A stretch of 64,000 nucleotides of DNA, taken from NCBI RefSeq assembly GCF_028389875.1, contig NC_084663.1:94223265-94287264 (forward strand). Direction: 5' to 3'. The notes under the pieces were generated by a model. It ran no database searches. It saw only the letters and a list, made by a program, of their open reading frames with translations, and was not told where the DNA came from. Below are positions 1 to 12,400 of this stretch, in pieces. The DNA is from Rhea pennata (lineage: Eukaryota > Chordata > Aves > Rheiformes > Rheidae). The stretch's first letter is position 1; each line of letters starts with the position of its first letter. The translations under genes were made by a program, and so were the position numbers.

Positions 1-339
1 TAAATAGCAGTATAGCTTAGGCTGGTTAAAGCTTTAAAGGTTAAGCTAGGAGAGTACTGCAGGGCTGGAGGAAACCTTCCTATTAAGGCTGTGTTACCGG
101 TGGGTATTTTTGTTGTTTTGGGGATCTGGAGTTTGTTTTTTTTTTTCCTTGCCTTTTTTTTTCTCATTTGCATTTGCTTCAACTGAAACTTGGCCAGCTG
201 AGGAAGCAGAACTATATATGTTCAGCTCGTAAGTGCTGTGGCCTTTGCATACACGGGCTGGCTTTTGGTGAAAGCTGCAGTAGCTGCTTCTGTACCCCTT
301 GGCGGTTCTGTCGCTTCAGCCACGGCAGTGGCTGCTGGG

Positions 340-560
340 CTGTGTTCAAGTGTGGGGCGGGAAGGAAAGTGAAGCATGTCTGCGGGAGGCCTGCGGAGGG
401 ACAGGACGGGGAAAGCATATAAAATTGCCTGTTCCTGACTTCTGGGCTGCTTTGGAGAATTTGGTCACTTCCTGCTTGTTCTGTTCTGGAAGTATAAACA
501 GGCAAGAAGCTCAGACCATGGACTTGCTCCTATTCTTGTTCCTAATTATAGGCAAGGTTT
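340..560 (+). promoter_or_regulatory. TATA/GC-box promoter-like block with a short signal-like reading frame
   Basis: A GC box (ggggcgggaa, 354-363) is followed by TATAAAA at 418-424, placing a start site near 448. An ATG in strong context (gaccATGg) lies at 518-520. The frame reads MDLLLFLFLIIGK and meets a weak donor (aag|gtttct) at 557. An ETS-like 'acttcctg' lies between. The order is that of a real promoter, but it may be fortuitous. It could be a first exon of ST3GAL6 or of an unrelated gene. Confidence 0.3.
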
Positions 561-2849
561 CTGCACATTGGTGATACTTAGAAAGTACTGGTTAGATCAG
601 AGTCCAGTAGCTATTATTTTTCCTTTTCCCTTCCAAGCCACAAGCTGGATTTGAATCTACCCAGGACTGCCTTTTAAATTCAAGTTAGCAGTGTTTTAAC
701 CGTACTACAAAAGAAAAATAAAATGTGGCATGTGTTGGAAAGAGCCCCAAGCCATTTCAGAATTTTAGAAAATACTGTTTTCTTTCTTAGAGGGGAAAAA
801 TTAATTAAAACCAGCATCTGCCAGCTGAAAACTATCAAGCCAGCCATTTTCTTTACTTGTGTAGTATGTCAATAGCACGCTACAAAGTGTGCTGTCACCT
901 CAGGCTGGTGCCAGGCATCCATGCGGTACTATGGTGCACTAAGCCAAAATATTAGCTCAGATCTCAAGGGTGGCTTAGCAATCCTGTTCCCCCACAATGG
1001 AGATAACACGTTCTGCCTCTCAGCAGGGCTAACTAACTCAGCATCACTCCACTGCTTCTAATATTGTTTCTGTTTGAGGGCTTTTTCAGCGATACTTAAA
1101 GCCCAGGCTCCACTACATTTTGCACATCAGTGCTTTCAGGCAGGATACGCTGACTAACGCTTTGCACTGTTGTTTTTCATCCATATAGCAAGTATTTGGT
1201 ATCAGTAAACATGACTTTGAATTTTGCATTAGTAGACCCAGAAGTGATATGTCTGTGAAACAGAGCACATCATAATTTGTAGTATCTCTGAGCACTGGCT
1301 GGCAGCAGTTTTTGCAGCCAGAAGGAGATTCAGCTGTAATAGATAAAAGATACAAAAAGCTTGTAGTAGCTGACAGAGGCTTGCATTCCTGCATCATCTT
1401 GCTATCCAAATAAGAGTCTGCAGAGTGCATGCAAACTTTTTCTTTCTTCTGGCTTATTCCTTGTTATTGTTTCTGTTCCTGCCCCCACTACAGGGCACAT
1501 GTAAAAGCTGCTGGGTACCCAGGCAGAGGGAAGAGAAGTGAGAAAGGTACTACATCACTGATCAGGTTGTGTTGGGCTACATAAATAGGAGGAAAGACAC
1601 GCTGAAACTCTGAAGAGCTTAGCTGGGTAAAGATTTGGCCAGAGCAAACTTCAAGAACAGGACTAACTGCTTCATGATCTGCGTGTGGTGTGAGGGCAGG
1701 TTGTAAAGAAATCTTTTCAATTTAAGAAGCTGCTAAATTACTACTTCCTAAGCAAATTACTGTTGCCAGAGTCTCAGATACATAGTTTTAATTCAGGGCC
1801 ACTTCACTAGCTATCTACCTTCCTCATTTAATTTTACTATTTCTGAGGACTTCTGTTTCTTAGTAAACTGATGTTGAAAGCAGCACTGGAAATGATGAAA
1901 AACTTAATTAAAAAGTGTGTGAGGAGAAGGCACTAAAATGACTTGATCACTTAAATACAGTTAAGACTCTACTGAGTGCTGTTGTGTGTCTGACACAGCA
2001 TTTGCTTCCTGAAAAAGAAGAGGGAGAATGAACTGTGCTGCACGTGCTTAGGATAGTTAGCAAGAACTGGGAAAACTAATGACACACTGTGTATCATTTC
2101 AGTAGAAGAAACACATGTACGTGTGTCACGATGTGCCCACATTTTGGCAGCTTAGCTTGAGAAATATCATGACAGTGACATTCACTTCTGCTCATCATCT
2201 TGCTGCATAGTTGTTCCAAAAGAGACATACTATATCCTGATCAAAAGGAAGCAGTATTGCAGGACTGGCAATCACAAATACAGTCCCACAAAGCAGTAAA
2301 TATGTCTTAAAAATCGTATTATTAAAAAAAAAAACTTTTTAGAAGGTTTTATGTTTTTCTTTTTTTTCCTCTGGCCTTTAAATTTCAAGGTCCACTGAAA
2401 GCACATTTTTCAAGCTCACTTCCCCTTCATCACCAGGTCTGTAAGGGCCAGGAACTTGAGGTCTGAGTAAGATGAAATTTTCATGCTGTCAGTTAGTTGG
2501 CAGCAGCAAAAGGTTAAAGAAAAACTGTCACAAGAATAGGTGTGGAGCTGAAATTGTTTTAAGATGAGTAGTATTTAATTTAGTAATAACCCCTTTTTAG
2601 TTAAATATTTACTTTAGTAATACCCAAAGGTGCTTTACAAAATAAATAAGACAGCTGGCAAAACCTCCTACATTGTATTATTAACAATCAAATTTTAAGC
2701 ATGAGAAGAAAAGGAAGGTGAGCAAGCATTAAGAGGAGGAAAAAGGGTGATTATAGTGCGGTCAGGTGATTGCCCAATCCATCAGCTGGAGCTCCCAGCG
2801 CAACTGTTTTCTGTAAGAAGGCTACTCCAACCCCAAGTGCAAGGTGAAA

Positions 2850-3120
2850 GATAAACGGAGGCTGAGAGGGATTTGGTCTCATCACTGGATCTCCGCAGCG
2901 GGTTGGTGGGAGCGGGGAGGCCCTGCTGCCCGGGGGAGATGCCGGCTGCTCTCGCAGATCTTCCACTGCTGTCGCAGAGTCGGGGCTTGCCTAATTCTAA
3001 ATCTGCCTGCAGTAGGCTGCCGAGCTGAACAGCCCAAGTTAGTTTAGATCCGTACTACTGAACGACCGTGATTATTTTCGCAACACTCAGGCATCCAGCT
3101 GCTTGCTTACTTTCAGAAAA
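2850..3120. promoter_or_regulatory. CpG cluster upstream of ST3GAL6
   Basis: About a dozen or more CpG dinucleotides occur in under 300 bases within otherwise CpG-poor, AT-rich DNA (for example ctccgcagcggg, gccggctgctctcgcag). It is a candidate alternative promoter or first exon about 3.3 kb before the first coding exon. Confidence 0.35.
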
Positions 3121-4205
3121 TTAACCAGTGTATGCAAAGAATGCCAGATGTTGGCGGGTTTGGTTTCTTTTCGGTTTCTGTCCTGTGTGTCACTGTAGGC
3201 TATTTAGAAAGAGGAGGAAACTTGGTAGCTGAGTTCCTGCTTTGTACTTCTTATTTTACTTAAACCCGATCGACCTTGGCCTAGCAGCACCATGACCTCT
3301 GTCAGCGAGGTGGTTTGGCTTAAATCAAGGTGCTGGGGTTTGTGTTATGATAAATAAACTGGAGCGTGACTGTCACTTCACATCTGAACCCTGTCTTCTC
3401 AGTTGCTTATTTTCTTGCATCTCTAAGTATGGGAATTTTCCAGTGTAATAGTTGCATCGTAGGAGTTTTTGTTTTTATTTAATTAACTTTCTATGCCTTT
3501 CAGCTATTCTAGGGAGAGGAAGGGAGAACTGGAAAATGCTGTCACTGGTAAAAATACACCCATAATTTCTTCAGTAAATAAGAAATACATCTGTTCATTA
3601 AAACAGCTTTTAAAAAAAGCTTTTACTACAAAGAACACCTTTTATGACTGCAAAGTACTCTTCGAAGCACTAAATGTAGTCAGACAGTGGGGCATTAGAT
3701 TGTGAGAAGACACTTGTATCATTAAAGACCATTTTGTGTACAGCACAGCTGAGTTAGGTCCACCGTTCGTGATACTAGGTTATCATATGTGTGCCACACT
3801 GAATGTCCTGCGTAAGGTATTGACAATCATTAAAGATTATAATTGATTTTGCAGGTGCAATGGATAGTGTTGTAAATACCTTACAACAGTAGAAATTAGG
3901 AAAATGTTTTTTTCTTTTTGGAAAAAAAGAAAAATGTTTTTTGGCAAAAAACATTTTCTTGTTTGTTTTCCCCCCTAAAACCTTTATGGGCTGCTTTTCC
4001 TTCTCTTTACTCTGTGTTTTTTTGTTGATGTTTGTTGTTGGTGGTGTTTTTGTTTTTTAACTTGGTCTGACTCTTCAGCAGGATTCTCTTAGTGGAGCTT
4101 TGGCAACTGATTAAATTACTGATTTTTTTTCTGACAGCGTAAAATGGTAGTTTGACAGCTTTATCTGAAAGAGCTGATTCATTGTCTTCTGTTGATTTAA
4201 CTGAC

Positions 4206-4281
4206 ATTTACATTGAATTAGGGAGTAAAATGTGGGCTATCTCCATTCTATGCTTTACTCCCTAATTCAATCAATGTAAAT
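4206..4281. repeat. long inverted repeat (24-bp near-perfect stem, about 24-nt loop)
   Basis: The left arm at 4206-4229 (starts atttacattgaattaggg) is the exact reverse complement of the right arm at 4254-4281 apart from a 4-nt duplication (attg) in the right arm. The loop is about 24 nt. The transcript of either strand would fold into a stable hairpin, resembling a microRNA precursor or a tiny palindromic transposon remnant. Confidence 0.7.
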
Positions 4282-5929
4282 TTTATACTTCTTCATTTTC
4301 ACTTCAGTGTTGTATTTTAGCAATCTTTTGCACAGTCATTAAAAATACAAGGAAATGAAAACATAGGGAAAATGTTCTTTCTCAAGTGAATCACCCAATC
4401 ACTGATACTTGACTAGACCTTATGAGTGAGTTATTTGTAATGTTCCTGAGATTTTAAGGAAAGATTTTTATAAAATTATTCCAGAAACTCATGATTTGCT
4501 CTGAAAGTAGAGAATGGCTATCAAAAAATTGTGGTGAGGAATCAAGGGAGTTCAAACTGTAAGAAAGACAGTGTCATTTCCCAATGAGGGAGGAAAGGTT
4601 GCAGCTGGACTAGTTGCCTCCTATGGGTACTTCACCCAAACAGAGCAGGATGGTCTGGATTGGTATGCTTAAAATCGACAGATTACAGCTTGTTCATTGT
4701 GTGGCTTCATTACTGGTAGAGGATGTTATAAAACCCTAGCTCTGACCCTACAATTAAATTTATGCAGAGGATATTGAAATAAAGAACTGTGGAAGTGGTT
4801 GGCCTGTTGCATGCATCTCACTGTAACAAATGGATATTTCTTCAGGGTCGAAGCATGTGAGAGCTGCAATAGTTTGCTTTATAACTTTCAATAACCACAG
4901 AGAGCTGCGTTTTGTTCTTTCTTGGCCTTTAATACAAGGTATGGTGTTAAGATGCTACTAGTATAAAGCATATTGTTGTAAATCACTTGCTATATCTATC
5001 TTGAAGACTGAGATTTTTGTGCCTTGTGGCCATCTGTTTTCCTGCAGGTTTGAGATAACAGCAACTCTAAATATTCTAAAAAGCCATATGGAATTAAAAA
5101 AGAAAAAGGGGGGGACATAAAGCCAAAGGCCTTCATCTTGGAAAACTGAGCAGTACATTTGTTCTCATATGGGCTTGTTTCTGCTGGAGAACTGTTTGTT
5201 ACCTTCTCTTTAAAAATACGTGTCCACAAGTGGGTAAACATGCATTGTGTGCTCCTAGTAGAGCCTGCTTACCACCATAGGGAGAGAAATGAAAATAATG
5301 GAAGGCTATAGCTCTCCAGTAAATTTCCACAGTAATTTGTGGCCAGAATGGCTATTTTGGACTTTCGGAAGGTTAAGTTAACAACAGTTCGTTCATAGCT
5401 ACTGAAAGAGCAGCTCAGTGTGTTAGATGTGAGCAATGCAAAACTGTTGCTTTTTCCCCAGCAAGTTGTGCCAGATGCTGTAGTTCAGTGTTTCTCTGGT
5501 TTTGTTTCATTAAGCCGTGCAATGAGGTGAAAACTCTGAAAAACAAACACTCTACCTGCTGTTTCTCCAGAAGTTAGTAAATTCTTAAGTGCTTTCCACA
5601 GGTTGGGTCTTGACTCCTCTTCCTCGCTTTGTGAAGCTTCCAAATAGCATGCTTCTTTCAACTGAGCCATGAGGTCTGTGTCAGGAGTTGGAGTCTGAAT
5701 GAGACATCAGAGCATAAGCAGACAGCTTCGGTGAAGCTTTGAATGACCAAAACCAAACTTTCAGAATATTCAGTAGTCCTAAAAAAGCCACTAGCAATTT
5801 GTGGCAGACCTATACCCTATTCTGCTGCAGTGGCATCTTCCTACCCCAAAACATGCATCCTTGTTTAACCATGTAATTATGGAAATTGATAGTGGATTCA
5901 ATAAAAAAAAGAAGAGAAGAGCAGGTATT

Positions 5930-5956
5930 CCTAAAGGCCAACTTCTGGCCTTTAGG
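5930..5956. repeat. short perfect stem-loop
   Basis: The arm cctaaaggcc at 5930-5939 pairs with ggcctttagg at 5947-5956 across a 7-nt loop. It lies about 370 bases before the first coding acceptor of ST3GAL6. Confidence 0.6.
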
Positions 5957-6326
5957 CTAGACCAACAGACAACGAAACCAAGAAACTGTTTTTTTGGGGT
6001 TGTCAGTGAAAGAGTTTCTTATCTTTGCCTCTGTAAGAGACTGCATCTCTCTAAACTTACTAGAGAAAACCTAAAGCAAGCCTTTGCCATATTTCTCTTC
6101 TATCATGAAGAATATGCATGTGCATGAGGTGCAAAGGAATGCAGTGTTCAGCTCCTGTGACAGAGACTTTGTGTGACCCAGTGAAAGAAATCAAACTGGA
6201 ATGATCCCCAGTCAAATTTGTGGTGATGGAGAGTGGCAGTAATAATGGTAATTTCCTTTCCTAGATGAAATTCACTTTAAAATAATAACTTATATTTGTA
6301 TTTCTTATTTCTTTCTTATATTTCAG

Positions 6327-6426
6327 GTCTACCAGTCATGAAACGAATCCTTCTATTTTTCATCCTGGCTGCTGCTGTTATGTATGGTATACTTCATGGA
6401 AATTTGTGGAGGAATAACATCTACTG
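6327..6426 (+). CDS. ST3GAL6: ST3GAL6 first coding exon (start codon, membrane anchor)
   Basis: The acceptor 'atttcag' ends at 6326. Eleven untranslated bases precede the ATG at 6338-6340. The exon encodes residues 1-30: a short cytoplasmic tail (MKR), a hydrophobic signal-anchor ([16 protein letters not shown]) and the start of the stem, ending NNIYW. The donor 'ctactg|gtatgg' leaves phase 2, so W30 is completed by the next exon. The 30-residue length to this tryptophan matches human ST3GAL6 as I recall it, which supports the start. At least one further 5' non-coding exon must lie upstream. Confidence 0.93.
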
Positions 6427-9400
6427 GTATGGTGATGTGCCATTCATTTATAGTGCTAATACCCTCATGACCCTCATCTGTGGCCCCTAGTCACTGTGTT
6501 ACTGAACATGTTTACTAGTGATCAGTGGAACTGATTACTACAGTGGGGTTTGTTTTGCACCATGAGGAATGGATGTAATCATTCTGCTCTAACATCCTTT
6601 CTCCCTTTCTTTTGTTTAAGTTTTAAATCTAGCAGCCAATTTGAGTTAGTTGTATTGAGAAGTCAGGACCTCAAAGATAGGATGTTCCTTTGAATTTCCT
6701 GAAAACAGGTCTCCAAGTGAAGAGAAAGATCTTATTTTTGTGACTCCCTGCTCCCCACCCCTGCACTGTGGTGTGTTCAGTGTGAGCTCACTCCCTTTAA
6801 TGTCTGATAATCGACTTAGGAGAGATCTGCCTCATGCATGAGAATATCTGCAGGTGGAGCTGGCACCTTCTGATGTGCTGAAATTTATTGAGGCAAATTG
6901 CTGGGAGGTGAGACTTGGCTATCTCCAGTGCTCACCTAAAAATTCCAGGTGCTTAAAGAAGTTGAGATTTCACTGGCTTTTGCACAGCTGTGACCAGGGC
7001 TGACAGTGTGTTTGTATTATGAAGGTGATAGTGATAGCTTTTAAAGGAAGTGATTGATTTGCCTTTATTTGTCTCATTTATAGCATACAACTGATATTAA
7101 TGGTTCTCCATTTTGGCTTCTGCTTGTAGCAAAACTCAGTGTTACCAATTTCGCCTTTTTCAGGATTAGCTTTTATGGACAGACTTCTTCTGTGAAGGTT
7201 CCTTCTTCCTATGAGGCTAGTGGAGTTACTCAGTAAGTTCAGCAGTTGAGTGTTTTTGTGTTTCTTTTTTTTGGGGGGGAGGGGGTTGGGGTTGGGGTTT
7301 TTTTCGGTTGTTTATTGGGCAGGAGGGAGTGAGTGAGTTAGCCAAACATTTCCAGTGTTTGGCTAATATTTATGGCAACTTACAGTGACTGTCTGTAACA
7401 AGCAAGGAATTGTTGGAAGGGCATTTGTTAACAATCTCCAAACGTCTGCAATTCTGAGGTCTACCTGAACAAAATTAGCAGAGCTACAAGGACAAAGTTT
7501 GTACTTAATAAATCAGAGGTGCATTTCACTTGTATGTGATGTGCAAATGCTTGCATAAGTAGATCTTGTCCTAGTAAATTCCTTATATTTCTTATATAAA
7601 AAATTTATATGCAGGTCTCCATTCTCTCTGAAGCAGCTCTGAAAAATGTTGTTTGCGAGACTGATGCTAGAAAACAATTAACTGTTCAGCTGATACATGT
7701 CACAGGGTGCTTTCTCAGTATCAATATTCACATGAGAAGTTGAGGTTACCAAAATCAATTAACTTTAATGATCTGTTTGGCTTGTGGCTCTAATGCAGTG
7801 GTTTCATCCTTCTGTTCTTAATGCAGCCCAGATGCAAGTATTGCTCAAACTGAACTTTACCCTCCCTCCCAGGCTTCATGTTTCTTCTTAAATGAGCTCA
7901 AGTGCTAAAGCAGGGATGTGCTTAGAAGTGTAAGTCTTGGCCCTCTGGCCTTATTATGAGAGGAATGACTTATCTCCAAAGAATCTCGCTTTCTTCAATT
8001 ATTCTGTGTGGTGCTCTCTGCTCCACTCTCCAGAAAGAGTCCCCACTCATCTCTAAGGAGCCCTGGTGACACCTGTCTAGTAGGGCTGCAGGGCTGAGTC
8101 AGCAGAAGGCTTCTGCTTCTCTGGAGGTGGCCCTCACATCTAACCTCTGCTTTTATCTGCTGTGATAGTTGCACAGCAAGGAAAGTTACAGACCTCTTGG
8201 AGCAGCACTGTGAAATAAAAGCCATATTAGTAAAAGGAATCAAACTGCAACCAGAAAGATCTGCCTTTGTAATACAAAGGCAATCATGAAAATTTGGCAT
8301 GGCAGTAAGTCAGTAATCAACTTACTAATTTTGTTTGTCCAAGTTTCCCCGGCTTATTGATGCTCCATATTTCAGTTTTTGCTATTTCTTTGAAATTCTT
8401 CTCCTGCAGGTTACCACCCACAGCTGTGGAAAGAAAGAATGCACTGGACACGTGTCTTTTGAAACCATCATTTGAATCTTTACTGGGGTGAGTCCTGTGT
8501 GAGAAGGTGGGAAGAAGGGAAAGCTTGTGCCAATTTAAGGAGAACTGTTGATTATTTACATGTTCTGGACTGTTTCACACTTTGATTCACCTCAATAAGT
8601 GCAGTTCTTGGGCTTGGGTTCATTGCTGCTTTTCTTGGTTCTGGCAACACAAACTGTTCAGCTTGCCATTCTCTAGCACCTGGGCAATACAACACAATTA
8701 GTTCGACATGCTCGTATATGCAGTGAACAAACAAATATTTTATCTTCAGATATGGCAACTAGTAACACTGAAGTTATTTCTTGATTAAAATACAAGCCCT
8801 AATCCTCCTCCACCCATTATTTTCTTGTAAAAGAAGGCTTAATGTCCAAGACAAAAACTCAGTTGTTCTGTGACTGAATTTGGAAATAAGAAAGAGCTTA
8901 AGATTTCTGATAGCTTAGCATTTCTGTAGCATCCAGAGACCAGAGAAGTTCTGAAAATGTTCTCAGTTGTCTGGAAAGAAGTGTGAATACATCCAAATAC
9001 ACCCAGCCTTTAATGAAATAAGATTTCCTCCTTACCCCCTTCTTAATGAATCAACATTTGAGATTGTTCATGGTTTGCTTTTCTGGTAGTGCTTTTGAAT
9101 TGTGTGTGTAGGTGTTCTTTGCCTTAAGATACTTGTAGGAAGCATCCTTTTTAAACAAGCAGGAAGCTGGAAAAAAAGAATAGCTCCCACCCAAAATGTA
9201 GGAGATGCCTGGTCACAGAAGTGCATCCAAGATGTGTGTGAGGAAATGCTAAGAGTTTTCCATATTAGAAGCATGTGTATTAGATGAGAGAGATTAAGGA
9301 ACTGTCACAGGAACAGAAGCAGATAGGCTTTATTGTTGGCTTTGTGTTTTATCTGAGCAAACACTGAGAATGGCCCTGAGAAAAACTTAGGAAGATGTTC

Positions 9401-12400
9401 AAACCAAGTCCTGGCTAAAGGAGGCTTAAAGTTCTAAGCAAAGGCACCATTTCTTCTTTGTTTGGTCCTTTTTGTGTACAAGATAGCAAGACTTTGACTC
9501 AGTCTTGTTACTATTTCAACAAATGTGCAAGGATCTCTTGTTTCTCCATCTTCCCAAAGCAGTTCTACAGCTCTAGTCCCCAAGTTTTAGTCACCAAAGA
9601 GTATCACCTCTCTGAGGTCTAGGTCTCTTGTTCATAAAGCGGGGCCACGCTGACTCCTTGTGAGGCATAGAGGGTAGCCCTGCTCCTATGCAAAGGAGCA
9701 GAAATGGTCTCAGAGATGAGCAGCAGGAAAGAGGTAGGTGCAGAGGGAGGACTGCATCTCATGCCTATTTGCATAGCTCCTTTATGGGGGTAGTTTGCCA
9801 GAGCCGAAGGTCTGGTCTGTGCACTTTGGTAATAGCCTGGGGTGGTTGAAAGGATTTGTAACCTGACAGAATCATTTACTGGAAAGGAACCAGAGCTAGA
9901 ATTAAGAATCCCTTTGCAGTAGGTAAATTATTTATTATAGCTAAGCTTACCAGCTGCTTCTGAACAGCAAGGCAAGCTATTAAATTTAATAAGGATGTTT
10001 AGTGCCTGATGTCTCAGTAACTCAGCAAGTCTCATTTCATTAACCTATAGCCCAGTTCTTGATTCTTTTTTGCTGTTAGTATCTGCTGAACATACTGAGC
10101 TTAATGAGTGAGACATTTGATTTGTGAAACTGTGAGAGGGAGGTTGTTTCTTTTACAGCTATTAATATTCTTAATGGAGCAACGGGTCATGTGCCAGCTG
10201 TGTGTGTTTATGGTCAACACTCTAGGTTTTTCCTTGTGACCACACACTTCTGTGTTAGCATTTTAATCTAAGACATAATATGCGAGATCAGTGCAAAGTC
10301 AGACAGTTCAGTGATGAGGTGAAGCCAAGGGCATGGTAGCATGTGACAGAACTGGAGCTGCTGTTTGTTCATTCAGCTTGACTTGGCAGATACAGCAACA
10401 GAGCCCCTTCCCTGAGGTGAAATAACCCTTGGCTGTGGGTACTGCCTTTGCAAGAAACAAGTGACTTGTTCTATCTTGACGTGGGTAAGGTGTGAGGTGT
10501 TGGGGCTCCAGATTGCAGGAGGAACACCCTTCTGAGGCATATGCCCTCATGATCCCTATGTGCCACATTTCTGATCGCAGACCAGTGCATATGGACTGGA
10601 TTTTTTTTTCTTTTTTTTCAGACAAAGCTAATCCAGAAGGTGCATGGCAGGGGCACATCTGATGTGGTGCAGCTGCTATCGGGTGTTTAGCCAGTGGGAC
10701 AGTACTAGAGTTAGTCCAAAATAAAACCCATGAAGTGTGTGTGACATGGACATGAGATCCTCACATGGTTTTGCTTTATGGATCTGCTTCTGTCACCCCA
10801 ACCTACCTACTAATGTTAACACAGCTGTAAAAAGCCACTTGTTTGGAATGGGAGCACTTCTCAAACATGCTGAAGTCCTCAGGAGATGATATTCCAAATT
10901 GAAACACACAGTTTCAAATCCCATTCTGATTTATGTTATTACCATATATAATAAATTTTAATTTTCTTTACTGCCTCTTTTTTTTTTCTCACCATGAATA
11001 TTTATTTTTCAAAACAGAAGTTATTGGTTGTGTTACTGGACCACAGCTTCTTTCAAATGTTCTAGCTCATGGTATAAACTTCTTCAGTGCATGTGACTTT
11101 AGTGAATCTGTATAACTTACACTACTGGAGCAATCTTTCACTTGCTACCTGAATTTTACATTATAAAATCTCCTTTTCTGTGACTCATTTGCTTTCCCTG
11201 TGTTCATGAGTTTTATCCTACTTAAAATAACCAAATATTATTGATTTTTTTTGAAGAAGAAGAAAACTAAGTGGTTGCATGAATTACATGGTTTATTTAG
11301 ATATCTCATGTGGATTTTTGAAACTTTTTGCTTTTTTTCTCTTTATTAGTGTTGACAAAATATACCCGTTCCTGTGCGCTAATGATTTTATCAAAGTGGC
11401 AGAGTTCCATGGAAGTGATAAGTTTGAACTACCTTATGGAATAAAGAGAGCAGGTTTGTGTTCTGTGTGTACCTATTTTTTAAGTGTAAATACATAAATT
11501 ATGTTTAGGCCACCTGAATGTCTAGGCCTGGTGTTGTTTATTCGCTGATGTCAATCCTTTAGGGGCACCTAGCAGTGACTTAGTAGGTTTATTTATTCCC
11601 TCTGATCTGGATCCTGTTTTTAACAAACACTACTTCAAGATTGCCCCTCTGAGCAGAGAAACTCCAAAAAAGCAGGAGTTTGGGGGAATGGCATTTAAAT
11701 TTTGCTTGCATTCATGTGTATATAGGCTGGAGTATTGAAGATATTTAGCCAGTGCTCTGTTCAGTGGAGCATTAGCAGTGCTATGGGATTCGTTCAACAC
11801 ACCTAAGCTGATCAGGATCCAGAGTCCTACTGAGGACCGTGGCAAGTGTCCCCACCTTGAGGCAGTTATGTCGGCAGTGTTTCCCCTTTGCAAGGATAGC
11901 CCCTTTAGCCAGAGGAGGTGTTGATGTGGCTGCAGAGGGTAGTCCCGCCCTTACATGGCTATGCCCATGCAAAGTGTTGCCTAGTAATGCCTACTGCCTG
12001 CCTTGGTCAGCCACAGTTTAGACTGGGCCAGAGACTGAAGTGCCTTGGTCACCCTTCTGAAAAAGGTTGTGAAGTCAGAGTGACTTCAGTTTTTAACACT
12101 GAACAGTGCACCATTTTAGTGCCCTTGCGAATCTGGGCTTTAGCCTCTTGCTTTGCCCTCTGTGTAACCAAGGTGGTGCGTTTTCCTGCACCTCTGGCGT
12201 TGCAAGCAGGAAAAACACATCTGAGAATGAGTCATTCGGATCCTGTTGCAATGAGAGGTTTAGAAGTGTCAAACAGCTGCAAGTTTACTGAGGGAGGACT
12301 GAGAAGATGCCTTTGTCCCTCTTTGCCGGTTAGCACAGACTGGTTGGATGAATTCTCCAAAGAAAGGTAACATGGTTACTCTCCTTTGGCTGTGTAGCCC

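Larger units (their letters stand above)
1..6326. other. upstream / 5' non-coding region of ST3GAL6
   Basis: I found no coding exon with recognisable homology here. The acceptor at 6326 requires a non-coding exon somewhere upstream, inside or beyond this stretch. Notable contents are a promoter-like block (about 340-560), a CpG cluster (2850-3120), stem-loops at 3931-3957, 4206-4281 and 5930-5956, and oligo-T/A tracts. Confidence 0.6.

Noticed and set aside
6296..6490. 64-codon frame ending LMTLICGP as a stand-alone small membrane protein
   Set aside because: The first 30 residues are the ST3GAL6 anchor exon. The remainder is translated intron after a donor at 6427.
11839..12370. Overlapping frames of 60-150 codons in a ST3GAL6 intron
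   Set aside because: They lie between in-phase ST3GAL6 exons, show no domain or splice logic, and overlap on both strands in a locally GC-richer segment.
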